Below are positions 12,401-27,400 of a stretch of 64,000 nucleotides of DNA, piece after piece (position 1 is the stretch's first letter; each line of letters opens with the position of its first letter). The DNA is from Toxotes chatareus (taxonomy: Eukaryota > Chordata > Actinopteri > Toxotidae). Location of the stretch: assembly GCA_016801885.1 (NCBI GenBank), contig CM028900.1, positions 17,998,972 to 18,062,971 on the forward strand, given 5' to 3'. The position numbers and the translations under genes are program-made. The notes beneath the pieces are model-generated. The model did no database searches and was not told the DNA's origin. It saw nothing but the letters and a program-made list of their open reading frames with translations.

Positions 12401-15400
12401 CTTCTTGGAGGAATAATTTGTCTTTCTGGACAAAGCTGACATTCTCCAAAGGAAAAAAAAAATGTCACATATAAAGTTAAGGAATAAAGCACCTTTGTCA
12501 CTTTCACTTAACACAGAGCCCAAAGGCAGGGCCTGAGCCAATGAGATAAAGCTTTTGGTTTTGTAAGAGCCAATCAGTAATACTCAGAGGACTGGACAGC
12601 CAATTAATCTATTCAGTGACATGAACAATGAAGAAATGTCCAGTAAAAATTCTCTGCATGGTGTGAACTAGACTGTGCATACAGTAGCCAACCATTTATC
12701 TGCATTATATACTTGGCATGGCACTTTCAAGTTCTTGCATAAAAATCATTGTCTAGAGAATGAAATAAACTTATGTCAGGGGTCCAAAGCACATCACTGG
12801 ACTGTGTATGATTATGTTTCTCTGTGTTTAGTGTATCAGACTCCCCCTGATTGTGGAGTGGCTGTCTGAGCACTGGCTTTTTTTTTTACGTGTGCCTGCT
12901 GTGAAGGCAAATGCAGTTCTCCACTGTCAGCCACATCTAGTGCCTCTCCTATCTGTCCTTTTCAGCTTTCTAACAGTATGAATCCATCATCATTTGTAAG
13001 AGAAGTAAGCAAACTCCCCCAAACCTTGGTCATCGTATTTAATGTCCTAAAGTGGAGCCCTGAGTAACTTCAAAGTCACTGTCAGTGCTGATCAATGTGC
13101 TGCTTTTCACTGGTCAAACGTTTCAGAACACACCCAGTTTTCCAGTTTTTAGAACTTCAAGTCCACTGAAAAACCTGAAATTTAATTTTTTTTTTTTTTT
13201 AAGTTGTACATTTTATGGAGAATGGGCCAGGAAGTAAATCCTTGAAAGTTAAGGCAAACAAATCCTACAGGCGCCCCAACTGATAGCTCTGTTAGAAAAA
13301 GGCAACTAACAAAGTAAGAAAGGCTGGCCGGTCATCCTACAGCAAGATGATGACCCAAAACAAAAAGAAAAGAACCAGACGGTGGCTTCACATGATGGAA
13401 GACCAGCACAGTTTCCAGACTTAAACCCCATGGAGCTGGTTTGGGATGAACTGGACAGAAGGTGAAAAGAAAAGAAAACTACAAGTGCACCACATTTGTG
13501 GGAACTTCTGGAACAGTGTTGGGACAAACTTTCTGGGCAGTGCTTGATTTCCACGGTAGAAAGGACGACATGAGTATGTTCAGCTGCTGGAGTCGAAAAT
13601 TGAGATTCAGTTTAGGTCCAAAGGATTACTCCATGATTCCTTGTTTTTAAACTCTCCATTTTTTTTTGTTTTATTCTATGCTATAATTTCAGAAACATGT
13701 ACACATTGAAATATGTACATTTAAATAACAGCTGGATAAACTGAGGTGCTCTAAACCTTTTGGCTGGTACCGTAAATCTCCGGTGTATATATCATATAAA
13801 CTGCTCTCCATTAAAGAAAGGTGTATAGGGGACACAAAGGTCTGGACATGAAGCACAGAGTGGTTCTTTCTCCAGTGCAAGACAGTCACTTTCTCTGTTA
13901 GGGAAGCCACGGTTCAGTGGCACTGGATTTGGAGTAAATGAAGAGAAAGCAGCCAACCTTGCTGACTCTGTGCGTCGTAGACACGCAGGCCAAATAGTGG
14001 TGGTCTCTCACTCCGCAGCAGAGTGACATCGCCGGTGGACAGATCCAGCTGGAAGACCGACGCATTCATGTACTCCGTCCAAAAGATGAAATTACGATAA
14101 TGGGAGATTCCGAATGGGTGGTTCAGCTCTTTTCCATTGTACACCACCTGCAACATGAGGCAAACATGCAGTGTAATCAAAAGATTAGGAGAGCTACGGA
14201 AAGACACCACCAGCAACAGAAAAATCAATCATCTCAAACAGGGTTCTAAGCTGTTTGAATATGGGATTAAAAATTATTTGGTCACAGTATATGATGAATG
14301 TGATTCAATTTCTTTACACAAATTTACTCACGCTGTGCTGTCTGCTTATAATAATGTTTGCAAGAATCTTGGCATTGATTAAATAGCATTTGCAAATAAT
14401 TCATTAGCTTAATATGCCAGTACAGCTACAGTTGACAGGAGCACTTGGGGATGAAGGGATGCTTTGTTGGTGGTTAATGTGGGAAGAGGAGCAGTTTTCA
14501 ATCATTTCACTGCTTTGCAGATGAACACTGTAAAAAAGAAAAAAAAAAAAAAAAAAAAAAAAAACCTGGTTTGGACATTGGAACTCAAGGGTGCCAAAGA
14601 AAGAGGAGGGAGAAATATTTTGTGACTGCTGCTGATCTACTTTTGAAAGTCTGTCACTTACATTCATTCACATTACATTGTTGTCAAAAAAGAAAAAAAG
14701 GCTTACACTGCACTAAACACCTGACACTGAGAAAGGACTACAGAGTGACTGCAGAAGGACTCGCTGCTGGGGGCTGACTCTCTCATAACCTGCCATTTTT
14801 CTGCATTTCCCACAATGTAAGTATCATGTATGAGTAATCGGGATACATCACAACTAGTATATGAATAAAACTGTATGTGTGCAGGTGTGACCTCAAGTCA
14901 TGTAGCCAGTGAGTCAGTAGATTTAATAAAAGTGAGCCTAATTAGACTATCCTGAAATTAAAACAATGTCATTGATGTCACAAGGCAAGCAAATCCTGGA
15001 GTTTTAAAAAGCCTGTACAGTAGGTAGCCTATCAGGTGTAATTACAGATGTTTGCTCCTGGAATGACAGTTGTTGAAATCACTCACTGAGCTCCATTAAA
15101 ATACTAAAGGGATGGCTTTAAGAGCAAGTGACTTGCTGAGCCACAAAATCTATATAAATAGCATTAGTTTCACAACATCACAACATTAGTTATACAACAG
15201 CAGTAGTGAATGAAGTGAGGAAGCAGCTGTGTTATATCTGCTTCAGTGATATTTAGCAGGTGAACACCTCTACAGTGCTGCTGTTAGTTTGGCATTTTGT
15301 TAATGCTGGTGTTAATGAGGGTCTGCTTAAATCCTGTCCAGACCTTCCTGCTACCAAAGATTCAAACCTCTCTATTGATGTGGGCCTGAAGTGTTCACTG

Positions 15401-18400
15401 AGAGTTATATAATTTGGGGAAAAAAACAGAATTAAAATAAAAATAGTTTTATAACACTATATCATATCCTTAATATGGTTAAAAACAGGATAATGTATCA
15501 CAGAGATTGGTATAAAATATTCTAATGAAAAAAATCAGACCCTTCAGGGGATGTCATGCCTACAGCACCAAAATATCCAGGGACTGCCTAGCTGAAATAA
15601 TTTTTTAATACTGATCTAACACTCAAGGTGGATATTATCTCAATTTACAATTCATTCATTCATTTAATACTAAATTAACATGGCAAAAAAAACACTAAAA
15701 TGAAAATTATAGTATGATTTGCAGAAACTTCTTCAGATTCTTTTGAAAAAAAAAAAGAGGTGTACAAGTTCTTCTAATCGAACATAAATTAAAATTAGGA
15801 TTTTTGTAGCTCTAACAATGTAACATTGCAATGCAAAATACGGCCAAAATTAGAACCTGAAGTAAAAAAGCCGGAAAAAAATTATACAACATTCTTTAGT
15901 TAATGATCTGGCAGATTTTAGTGTTTAGAAAATTTTAATGTGACAGATCAAAATTAACAATGTGTTCATCTTGTGTTGTTTATTCAGTTAGAATCTTGAA
16001 TTCCACCCATGACCCTCTATTAAACCCTCACAATCCGAGCAATTTTCTATTTAACTAGACTAGCAGACCACATATTTCCTGTAAATACGTTCCTCCATAA
16101 TGTGGCTCCTGTATGTTTGCTACATATTGAAACCCACCATTCTTCCAGTCCCATTGAGATGGATCTTCTCGATGTGATCGTAGTAGGCGTCGCACCAGTA
16201 CATGGTGCTGGTGCCGTGGTCTAGTGTCAGACCGTTGGGCCACAGCATGTTGGAGGTGACGAACACACGGCGATTGGATCCATCCATCCAGGCTTTCTCT
16301 ATCCGCCCTATGCTGTCATTGACCTCATCCTCTTCCCAGTCTGTCCAGTACATCCAGCTATCATACAGAGAGATGCACACATACAGTACTGGCAAACAAA
16401 CAGCAATCATTGCACCAATAAACCAGCATAATGAGGCATTGCTTTAGTTCAGGGGGGACATATTAGTCATGCAGCAACATCCGTAGATCATAACCTGCAA
16501 ATTAACACTCATTACAACCCACATTCAAACAAAGACAGTTCATTTTAGCTGTCTGCTCATTCATCCCTGCATTTACTACTTGACACAGTGATGCTTAATG
16601 CTTGTTTCTCCCTCCACCAGCCTCCTCCTGCTTTGATTTCTTATCAGTCAATACACATGTGACAGCACATTTCTGCACGCCTCTCTCAAAATGAGATACT
16701 CCATGTTACAGTGAAACAGGTCTTGTGTATTCTTTTCTGTGCACCCATGGGAAAGTGGCAGTGTGCTCCCATACTGAATTTTTCACATGCTGCTTTGATT
16801 CATACAGGGAACACTATAGAGAACACAACCTGTACTGATAAATACATAACATAGAAGCATTAGTTCAGAAAATCAGCTTTAGCATCACGAGAAGAGTGTT
16901 CCTGACTAAAATGGAAATAAACTGGGATCCAGATTTCCCATATGGAAAACAAAATAATCAAACATCCCCGGTAGTCAAAAGAGTGCATCATCCTAAGAAA
17001 TTATTCAGGCTTATCAAGTGAAAGTTCTGCTTGACTGCACATCAAGGCAAAGTTAGAAGTCTCATATTCCCCATGACAAAAAAAAAGAAAGTTTTCTGTG
17101 TATCTTGTGTATGCCGAGACTGCAACTCTCAGTGGGACACTGGTATTTGAAACATCATTGGGTCAACGATTTGACGTGATCGGTTCTTTAGTAACCATGC
17201 CCAGGGGATTTGCTCTGTTTGAGTGTTGCTGACTGAGGCATGTGCCCCCCTGGTTCTCATCAATGATAGAGGGCTGGCTAAAGGAAGATGAAACAGAATG
17301 GGATATGGAGGTGAATGAAGACTCCCTCTGTCACAAAGTCATCTTTACAACCTCTTGAATTATTCAGTGGTGCTCCACACTCACATGCACACAGACATAG
17401 ACACCAGATCAGATCGGCTGACAGACACCATGCGGTTGCACTGCCATAGTAAGAAAATGTTATTACAACATCCATTCTATTGAACAGAACAAGACTGGAT
17501 AAAATGACTGAATATTATCCAAGTTCCATATTTTCATTTAGAGCTGCAGCCTTTAAATGTGAGTATTTTCTGGTTTTGTTATGTGATAATAATCTGAATA
17601 TCTTTGGGTTTTAGACTAATGGTTGGACAAAATGAGTTTTAAAATCATCAAAACAAAAATTATAAATCATCACCTTGGATTCTGGGAACCTGTGATGGCC
17701 ATTTTTCACCATTTGCCAACATTTTATAGAATGATCAGTCAAAAGAGAAAATCAGTTCAACCTAGTGTAATGCAACCCTACCTTAATTCAGTGAAAGGTA
17801 ATATTAACATTTGCCAATGTTAAAATGAATTTCATAAATAAACTTAAAATTGGAAAACACACAAATGTTGATACAAAACAGTCATGTGCACACACTCATC
17901 CAGGCCTCTGGAGATGAGCAAAGCTGAGTAATGCACCACTCAAGTAAAATGTTATTTGTGTGCGGATATTTTATGTGAATACATGAATGAGGTTCTTAAT
18001 GCAGCAGATAGGCACTGTTAAGTTGACACTAGTAGTCCTTATCACATCAACACAGATTGAAGGCGGCAAACAGAGCAGAAAATAAGGTCACAAGAACACA
18101 TTCAAGAAATCTGTTGGAGAAATGCATCCATTTCACCTGAAGAGACTCTTCCTGTAGAGGAGATAGAGATCAAAGGACGGTTCAGGCTTAATGCTCCCTC
18201 AGAAGCCTAAAACTAGCTTTTCTAATCATTTGTGCTGTCAGTGGGAGGGTCAGAGTAAACATTATTAATCCTCATACAAAAAAAAAGTGACATGATACCT
18301 CCCCCCAACACTGCTGCTACACTATATCTGTCAAAGACTGAAATTCTAAACAAAGGCCAGCAGGCTGTTTCCTCGCTAGTCTCACGTTTACAGCTGTGTT

Positions 18401-21400
18401 GGCACTTCAATCATTTAAATGTTTTTTCTTTTTTTCTTTACATTATGCATTGGCTTGGGTTCAATGTTTTAATATCAGTGCGTTTTACCAGTGTGATAAA
18501 TGTTCGTTTCCTACAATATCCAGTCTGCACCACTGTGACATGTATGTGGCTTGAATGTTTGAACCAGTTCCATTGTTAGGATAGAGCGAGACAAAACAAT
18601 TAAAAAAGATGGTAAATGGGAGACTTAACTGTTATTTAGGACTTGACGGTACTGTACTTGACGGTAAATTTTTACAGACAAGTAGAGAGAAAAAAAATGA
18701 AAACAATGAATAAGTTTTGGTTTTGATTTGGTGTATGTGCCTACAGTGTAGAGGTGAAACAGCTGTGCATAGCATAAATGTTTGAAACAACCCCCCTGAG
18801 GCTTGAACTAATCTCTGACTGCTATGGATTTGGTGTGACTTAATACGATTTAAGCCTGAAAGTGTTAATCCTTAAGATCCTTAAGACACTCAATGAGTTT
18901 GAGTTTTGCAGCATCTTCCCTATATTACCATCTCTGTTGGTGGGATCCTATATATATAAATTTGCACAGGAAGACTGCGGAGATGATATAAGTGCTACGG
19001 AGAAACAGTGATCAAATGGGTTAATTGTGGCTAACAAGCTACTAACTGTGCTTTAGGTTCAGGGAACAACACGAGACACCATTTTCTTTCTCAACCCTCC
19101 CCCCACAACCCTCTTCTCGTGAAAACAACAGATCTCTCTCTCAGTTTCTCTCAATTTAAGCAGGCTGGCTCCCCCCACATTTCTACATTTTATTTTGAAA
19201 GATGCTTGATGTGATCATCAGTCAAAGCAGATATCTGCTAAAACAGATGATCTTTGGGATTAGCATTTAAAGCAAACTGATGATATCTAGTGGTCTGTGG
19301 ATCTCAATACTATGAATCATTTCCTGGCACACCACAGAAGTATCCCCCTTTTTTACCCACTTCATAGTTCATTGACAATTGTTGTTGTTAGTTCTGTTGG
19401 GAGATTAAAGTCCTGCATTGCTATGTGAGTCAACAAAAAAAGATGAAAAAACAAACATGGCATTTATCTGACAGCAATTTAAGAATTTACACCTAACCTC
19501 AATTTGTAAGTTTAACTTTTTTTGTTTTGTCACGCCTGTACCTATAACAGTTACATCAAAACAAGCAAACATAGCCTCAAAGATTTAGCTAAAGACAAGG
19601 CCCTGCATGGGTCCAATTTTGCAAACCCATATATTCACCACACCCACAAAGCTCAGTAGCAGAACCAACCAACCAACCAAACTGACTTAGACCTGGTTGC
19701 TAGTGTAAGCAGTATAGGCAAACTCCAAGGTCATCAGGATACTATGAGAGCAAGGTGGTTATAATTAAACACAGAGCGTGTATCTTCATTTTTCATTAAT
19801 AATTAATAATTTTAATTCAACCAAGATATAACTAGATCCAGAATCTCGTGGTAACTTACTTTCTATACAACACACTAGTGAGCTATAATGAGAAAATCAC
19901 AGAAAGCATAGCCAACTTTTACAATTTTTTTTCTTAGAGAAAATCTCCAAACTCCATTTTGGAGATGTGAGTGGCAAGATAATTGTTTTTTTCTCATTGA
20001 CTGTCAGTGCTGAAAGATTTATTTATTTATTTATTTTTACTTTTCTCCTGTATCACCCACAGCCTGCCCACATCTAATTAATTTTTACCCATACCTGTAC
20101 CTGTGCCCCTAAGCAATACATGTTACTTTTTTTTTTTTTGCCCGAAATACCCTGCTGGCAACAGGATTTTTAGAGTGTCTCTTTCATACACAGAACACAA
20201 CACCAGGAATGGTGTTTGATTGGTGTTTTTTTTTTTTCTTTTGTGGAAATTTTTTTTCAATGTATCTGTGCTTAGTGAAAGTGAAGTTTAGGATTGTTAA
20301 TTTAGAACTAAGCTGTACCCAAAACCATCCTTTGTACACAATAAAACAGACGTCCCCTAAAGTGAAATGACATCTGCAACTGTTGATCTGGAAAGACCTT
20401 AGAACCCCAGTTAACTGTCCTGAGTGCTTACAGTAGGTGTGATAACAGATCTTTCCTAGAATGAACTGTTTATCTAAAACTGCTGATCTGGAAATATCTT
20501 AGATGGCCTGGGAGTGAACCCCATTTGGTTGTCCTGACTGTTTACATTTGGTGTGATCAGAAGACATCCTTTATTGTCTCTCATGCTGGGAAAGGTGTTC
20601 ATGGCATACTGACTATAAAGAGTCATACTAGACAACACTCTTCAGACAACACTGCAGAACACACTGTGAACTGTATGTCTTGTCTCCATGCTGCATGACA
20701 TTAAAAGATCCACAACACCCGGTCTGAGTTTTCCCTTCTGCAGGATTCGACCCTCACATTGTTTTCACACTTTCCATTACCTGTTAAGAGGGTCGACCAC
20801 GATGGCCCGTGGGTGTGACATATTCCCTTCCAGCAGAGTCTTCCTAGTTTGTGAAGCTCTTTCCAGCCTGGCAACACTGATTGTCTTCCTGTAGCCGTCG
20901 TTGGTCCAGTATAAATTATTCCCAATCCAGTCCACTGAGATTCCCTCAACATTGTCGAGTTCTGCAAGAGAATCAACAGAAAACTTTTATTCAGTACTGT
21001 GGCTTTGATTGGTAATACAAACAGGAATATCAATATTTAATGTATGGAAAATAAGAGTGCTCAAAAAATAGCATTAAGGAAACCACTAAGGAAAGACATT
21101 ACCAAAGCAATCATAAAGTAATTAATATTAAAATCAATTTCCAAATAGTAAGAGTGCGGGAAATTCTAGATAGGTTCTATCCTTAAGTTAGAGGTATTAC
21201 ACACACACAGTCAGCTTTATTTGTTGTAGGGAAATGCTGCAATTAGTATAAAAACATTAGACTCACCATCTTTAAGTATTGTCTCTCTGCTGCTTCCATC
21301 TATTTTTTGCCGCCCAATAAGGAAACTGGTGGTGTCAGCAAAGTAGATGTGTCCTAATTCTGCATGGTAGTCGATGGCCCGTGGGTTGACCAGGTCCTCG

Positions 21401-24400
21401 ATTGAGACCATGTGCTCATCGCTGGACTTGATGTTCATATCCAGGCCTCGGATGACCCCAGGACGCCCCTTGCCGTAGAACAGGAAGAGATCGTTTTTGG
21501 GCTCTACAAGGCAAGAAAGGACAGACCCTTTTTACTGTTATTGTCAATTAATTGGCCTAATTCATCAGTGCTGATCCCAGCATTAAACCCTCTTACAGGC
21601 CACATTGTTCTTATATGTGAGCCAGAGCCAGGGCCATCCATTCACCTTAATGGAGCCAGTAATCAGTGCCAATGACTATACTCTCCCCCCTCAATCACAC
21701 TCCTGCTACAATGCTGCCTTGACAGTAAGAGAAGGAAAATGCTTGAGCAAACACACAATGGCAATACTTACCTTGGCTGTGAACACTGCCTCTGATCTAA
21801 AATAACATGGTGTCTGGGTAGAAAGGCAAACAGAGAGGCCTAGAAAGCTGAGGCAGCTCCTCGGCGGCCCACCAGCCGCTCAGGGGGCTTTATGTTCTCG
21901 AACCCTTTGGGATCCTCCGGAGAGGCAAGAGCAGGAATGAAGGAGGGCTTCCAGTGAGAAAAGCAGACCTCTCCTCGTTCTCAGCCCCTACCCAAGAGAC
22001 TGGGATGCTGGGGGTGAGGACCACACATGCCTCACTTCAATTTATCATTTTGTGAGGGAGAGACCAACTACCCAAGAGACAATTAAACATTGCAAGAGAC
22101 CCAGATATCAAACCCCACCGTGACTGCTGTATGAAGAAGCACTACCATTTAGCACCGAATCTCATTATGCTTAGGGAGAGGGAAAGTGCGAGCAAGAGAG
22201 AGATAGCTGGTGTCATCAGAACATCTCTGAGAGGGGAATAAATCAAATGTGTCATGCCAAGCCTCCCAGTGCTTCGTTACCCCGATCGAAACATGGTGGG
22301 CTCTGAGATTGTGTCATCAATTTGATCTCATGCTTTTATTGTCAACTACACAATGTCCAGCAATTGATCAGAACAGACAACAAATGCAGACAAACTTAAA
22401 ACCTCATTATGACAATAATCAATCAGGATCGGGACAGGTCGATAACGGAACGTCACTTTCAAATGGGTTTGCGTCCACCGATGCTCATCTTTATCACTGT
22501 CAGTCTATGGCTGATGCCTGTGTGGCAAACCCTCAGCTCTAATACGACATATGACCTTTACAGGCTCATGTCAATATGAAAGAGAGATGTGACGCAGAAT
22601 GTCCTTTTCAGGCCTAAGTCAGGATTCTTATTCATGAAGAGCAGACACCACTAACAATCACATGACTTTAGAGGAGTATTTTTCTGGAAGAAACATGACT
22701 ATTTTACAGGTTATGTACTAAAACGTACAATGATGTATCTATTTACATTCAAGGCAAAATATGTACTGACTTTTGCAGGTCTGTCCATCCGAGCCCAAGC
22801 TGTAGCCGGTACGACAACGGCAGGATCTGGACTTGTAGCTGCCACTCAGAAGGCAGATATGGAAGCATCCACCTGGCTTTCCATATGAATCAATTTCACA
22901 TGCGTGACTCCTGACTGTGGACAAAATCAGAAAGGACAGTAAAATAATTATAAGCCAATGAAGCATCATGCCTCTGTAGTAACACAGACTCCAGCTTGTG
23001 AGTTATAAAACAGAGTAGATTCTGACACACACGTTAACCTATATAGACGGTGTTCTTTACCTTTTGGCTGAGTGAGTTTATGGTAAACACGGAGTCCTCT
23101 CATATTCCCCAGGCTGGCCAGAGTCGTGCTCTCTGCTGTGATGTTGAACCTGTGGATCTGCAGCAGCTCCACGGAGGAACTCCCTTTGGAAGGGTCAGAG
23201 TGGGTAGCATAGAGGTAGTCCTCAAACACAGTTAATGCATAAATGTACGACACCTGAAAAACAAGAAAGATCTGTTGTGCTTTATTTTGCTTCATCCCTG
23301 AAGCCAAAAATAAGTAAAACCACAGAGGAATACAAAGAAAACAAGAACAAAAATAAATTAATGAGAGGACTTTTATCTGTCGGCATGCAGCAAGCATGAG
23401 GGGGATGGGAGAGAACGGTGGGGCTTTCTGTACATTTGGCAGCCCACACAGGGTCAAAAGCTGGACTCCACAGGGAAGCCACTGGCCCTGACACCATAGC
23501 CTCCATGCTACATTTAGCAAGCTGACACCCACATACTCAGCGACATGGCTCGATGAGCTGTATTCACAAGAAGTAAGTGTAAGCTCACTGGGTGACACCT
23601 TAACATCAGGGGCACCAAGAAACATGCCTCAGAGTAAATAAATAAATAAATAACAAACCACTCAACCATCTCTCTCTGTGGAATTAGCCTGAGCACTCTA
23701 CCTTTACATGGGAGCTTTCACACATACGACTTCAAAAGATGTACCTATACTGTGCTTGCAACTTTACAGCACATGTAAAACCTACTACTTGCTACCTGCT
23801 GGATTGAATATGATGACAGAATCAACCAGACAGGATCAACCTCATAAGAGGGATGACAAAATGGCTTGTGGTAATTAACAGATGAGATCATTCTAGCTTT
23901 TCCACAGCACTGTACTATAACAGTATGTAGCCATCACAAGGGAAGTAAAGTGAAGGCCACCTTGTACAAAACGATTCCTAAGCATGACTCAGCACTTACA
24001 AGGGATGCAATATTATAACAATGTTACATAAGATCAATCCACGCTCCCCAGCCAATTTTATTCCATAACAGTATAATAGTAGAAAATAGTAGAAAAAAAA
24101 GTATATAAATTGTCAAGCTGGACCAGCTGAAATTTGAAAAACCACGATAAATATGAAAAAAGCGATTACATGAACTGTAACTAACTGTTATAGAAAAACA
24201 GTAATGTAATGAGTAAAACTGTAGGAAAAACAGTTCTTCTGAGCACTTCTGATCATTGATACCATTGGGTATGACAAAAAAAGACTGCTTGGCATTTGTC
24301 ATGCAAGTGCAATGACATGAAGATCCTCTGACAATGCCACAAACCAATAGAGAAAGCAATGTTATGCAAAAAACACCTGCATAAGGTGCTTGACATGTAC

Positions 24401-27400
24401 GTTTTTCTTTCCTCAGAAAGGGTGGCTGTGTTGTCCTTGTTGCTTTAAAGGGTTATTTAATGAATAGTCATGATCTGTGATGAAAGGCCTCGAAAGTGAA
24501 CTACAGGAGAGAGACTATTCATATGCTCATTTGGAAAACAGACGCACATGTTCCTCAGTTCCTTCAAGTTAATAAACCATCTCTTCACCATTCAAAAGAC
24601 CTTTTCTATGAAAATGAAGAGTGAATTAAAACAATTGCTGAATTTACCACCTGTCTCGCAGTGATAAAGCACAGTACCCTAAATCAGAAAATTAACACAG
24701 AAACACCCTCTCATGTCACAATCTCCTAAGTCTCTCAAATGAAGAGGGAGAAAGTGCTGATAAGAGAAGCCAATAGTCTATTCAAATTCATTTGTCCACA
24801 ATGGCTCCTCATGATGTGGAGCCCATGAAAGACAAAAAGCAGCGTTTACAGTGAAATGTGATACTCACTTGGCTCCCATGGATAATGGTGTGCCTATTCC
24901 CGCCGTGATAATCCACCACATCAATGTAATCCAGGTAGGCGTCTGCCCAGTACACCAGCTTCTTGACCACATCCAAAGCCACAGCAGTGGGCTGCTCAAT
25001 TTTATAATCCACCAGCCGGGTCCGGTTGGTGCCGTCCATGTTGCAGCGCTCCACCTTGGCCACATTCCCATGGTCAGTGAAGAAGAGCATTCTGCAGAGA
25101 GTGGGAGTGTTTGAATGATTTAATACTACAAAGAATGTGGTCTAAGTTACTGTGAGAGTCTCATTCTTTCCTCCAGATCCTCTAAGGACTATTTCCTCCA
25201 CATTCAATAAAGAAATCACAACCAGAATATGCATGCAGACATGCTTTACCTTACAATACACATTTGCGCATTATTCTAGATTTTTTGCTGTGATACTGTA
25301 TTTACCTCAAGACATAAGATGAAACAGCAGTTCATTTATTGCAGAACCCCTACCCTGAACAGCCACTATCTAGTTGTAGCGTTGCAACCCTGACAAGTTT
25401 ATATGTCCACATGCTGAAGTGGGGTGCATGGGGCTCTAGGAAGACTCATGTAGTACTTGGCATTTAAAGAGATGGGCTGTATTTTTTTTTAAGTCTTTCC
25501 AGAACCAGAAATAAAAGAGCAGAGTGTGATTAATCAGTTAAACTGTGTGTTTTTCTTTTCTAACATAAGCAAACAGTTGCATGCCTGGCTAACTACAGCA
25601 ATAGCCTAGTGTTACATCTGAGTTAGTATGTCATTAGTGAGGTACATATTGTGTGAGGTTATAGGTTAAGTTAAACTAAACCCCATTCATGACTGGCGCG
25701 TCCAATATGTGGGAGATGGTCTTGAGGGTTACTACTACTGCTACAACTACTTGTGTGTAGGTCCTTTCAAGCTAGCAAACATAAAACAAACTCTCTCTGA
25801 GGTAAGCATGTGAGGTAAGATCCAACCATGGTTATGTTAAAATGAAATAACACTGTGAATCATATTTTTAATAAATCTTATACAGTATTACTAAGGCTGA
25901 TTACCATTACACTGCAATACAAGACCAAAAAAACTGCCTTGTTCCATGTGGTTCATCAACTGGTGAAGATGTTTTCATTAGCTTATTCAGCTAGCTAGCT
26001 AATTAATCTGCCAGCTCATAAAATCTTCAGATAGCTGTTATCTGGCAAAATGGATATTTGCCACTTAAAAATTTGAGACCCGCTTTTGTCTAATTCTGTC
26101 TACAAAGAAGGCCTCATTGTTTCAGAAATTACAAATAATTTTGAGTTGTGAATTGTCATTACCTGCCGTGCTATGCAAAGCCAGAAAGACAGACAAGTGG
26201 AACAAAGGCAGCAAAGGTAGATTGGGCTTTTGGGACTTTTTTTTTTTTTTTTTTTTTTTAATCAAAATGAAACTGATTCTATGCAATAAAACAAGAGCAT
26301 TTACTTTTGATGTACATCGTGTTCATTATTTCTTCTATATTAGGGAAATCATACAGCACTGGCAATTACCAAGATCACTGATACTTTTGGGGATCCTCAG
26401 TCTAAACTACATACAGTAAGTGTTTTTGAAATCAACGCCAAAGCAGGATAGTTAATTAACAAATAAATCAAATGACCTGTAAATGCACACTATGAGTAGA
26501 CAGATTACACATGCTAGATCAGATTCCAAAAGGACCAGCCACTTCACTGGGTCGTCAGACTCTAATTATGATAAGGTGTTAATATTAGATTAGTGGTTAT
26601 TTTAGCAAAGCTCTACCCACAGTCCCCTGCAGCCAGCCACAACAGTTCCAAACTTTTACATGCCTCTCTAGACAAAATGAGAGAAGCTATAACACAGCTG
26701 CATAAAACCCTGACCTGAACTTCTCTCGCAGTTGTAGTAGTTGCACACCTGCTGTGGCCCATTACAAATGTGAAAAAAAGATTTGCTTCTCAGACACACA
26801 TCACCAGCAGGACTCAACATTTATATGGTTTTAGCATTTGATGACATTAGTTTTTGTTTGACAAAAAAAGTCCTCTGTTGTGACAATCCCCCCCACAAAA
26901 TCACTGGTCAATATATTGCTTTTAGACCATTCAGTAAAGCATTTAACAATCTAAAAACATTTTTTCCTTCAATGTGGAAATAACTATGAGTACATGAAAG
27001 TTAAGTTAAATTGTGTACAGTAATTGAGGTAACTCAATGTATGTGTACTGTTTAACTATAACAATATAATAAGAGGATAGTATATCATGTGCTTCTGTAA
27101 GTTTGTTCAGGATGGATTTTTTCCTCTAGGTTGATTGCATTGAGTGTGTTTGAATGACTAAAAAGATTAATGTTTACATTTATTTTATAAGACCCTCTTG
27201 CTAAAATATGAACTATGACTCATGACCGGAGCCAAGGAAGGTCCAGTTGTGCAGCACTGCCTAACAATGTTGTTCTGAAGAAAGTGGCTCCAGTTCTGAG
27301 GACACAATTTGAGTCATTATGGGAAGCAATGACATCTATTTTGCCATTTGTTAGGGTAAGGGTTAGAAGAAACAGAAAAAAGTGCAAACTACATAAAAAA

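Larger units (their letters stand above)
12119..13957 (-). other. lrp1b: intron between exons 12 and 13 (1,839 bp)
   Basis: Its lower-coordinate half is unremarkable. From 13,109 to 13,774 it is occupied by a Tc1-type transposon remnant, which ends about 180 bp from exon 12. Confidence 0.8.

Noticed and set aside
13306..13554. 82-codon minus-strand frame
   Set aside because: Antisense shadow of the Tc1-like transposase remnant.
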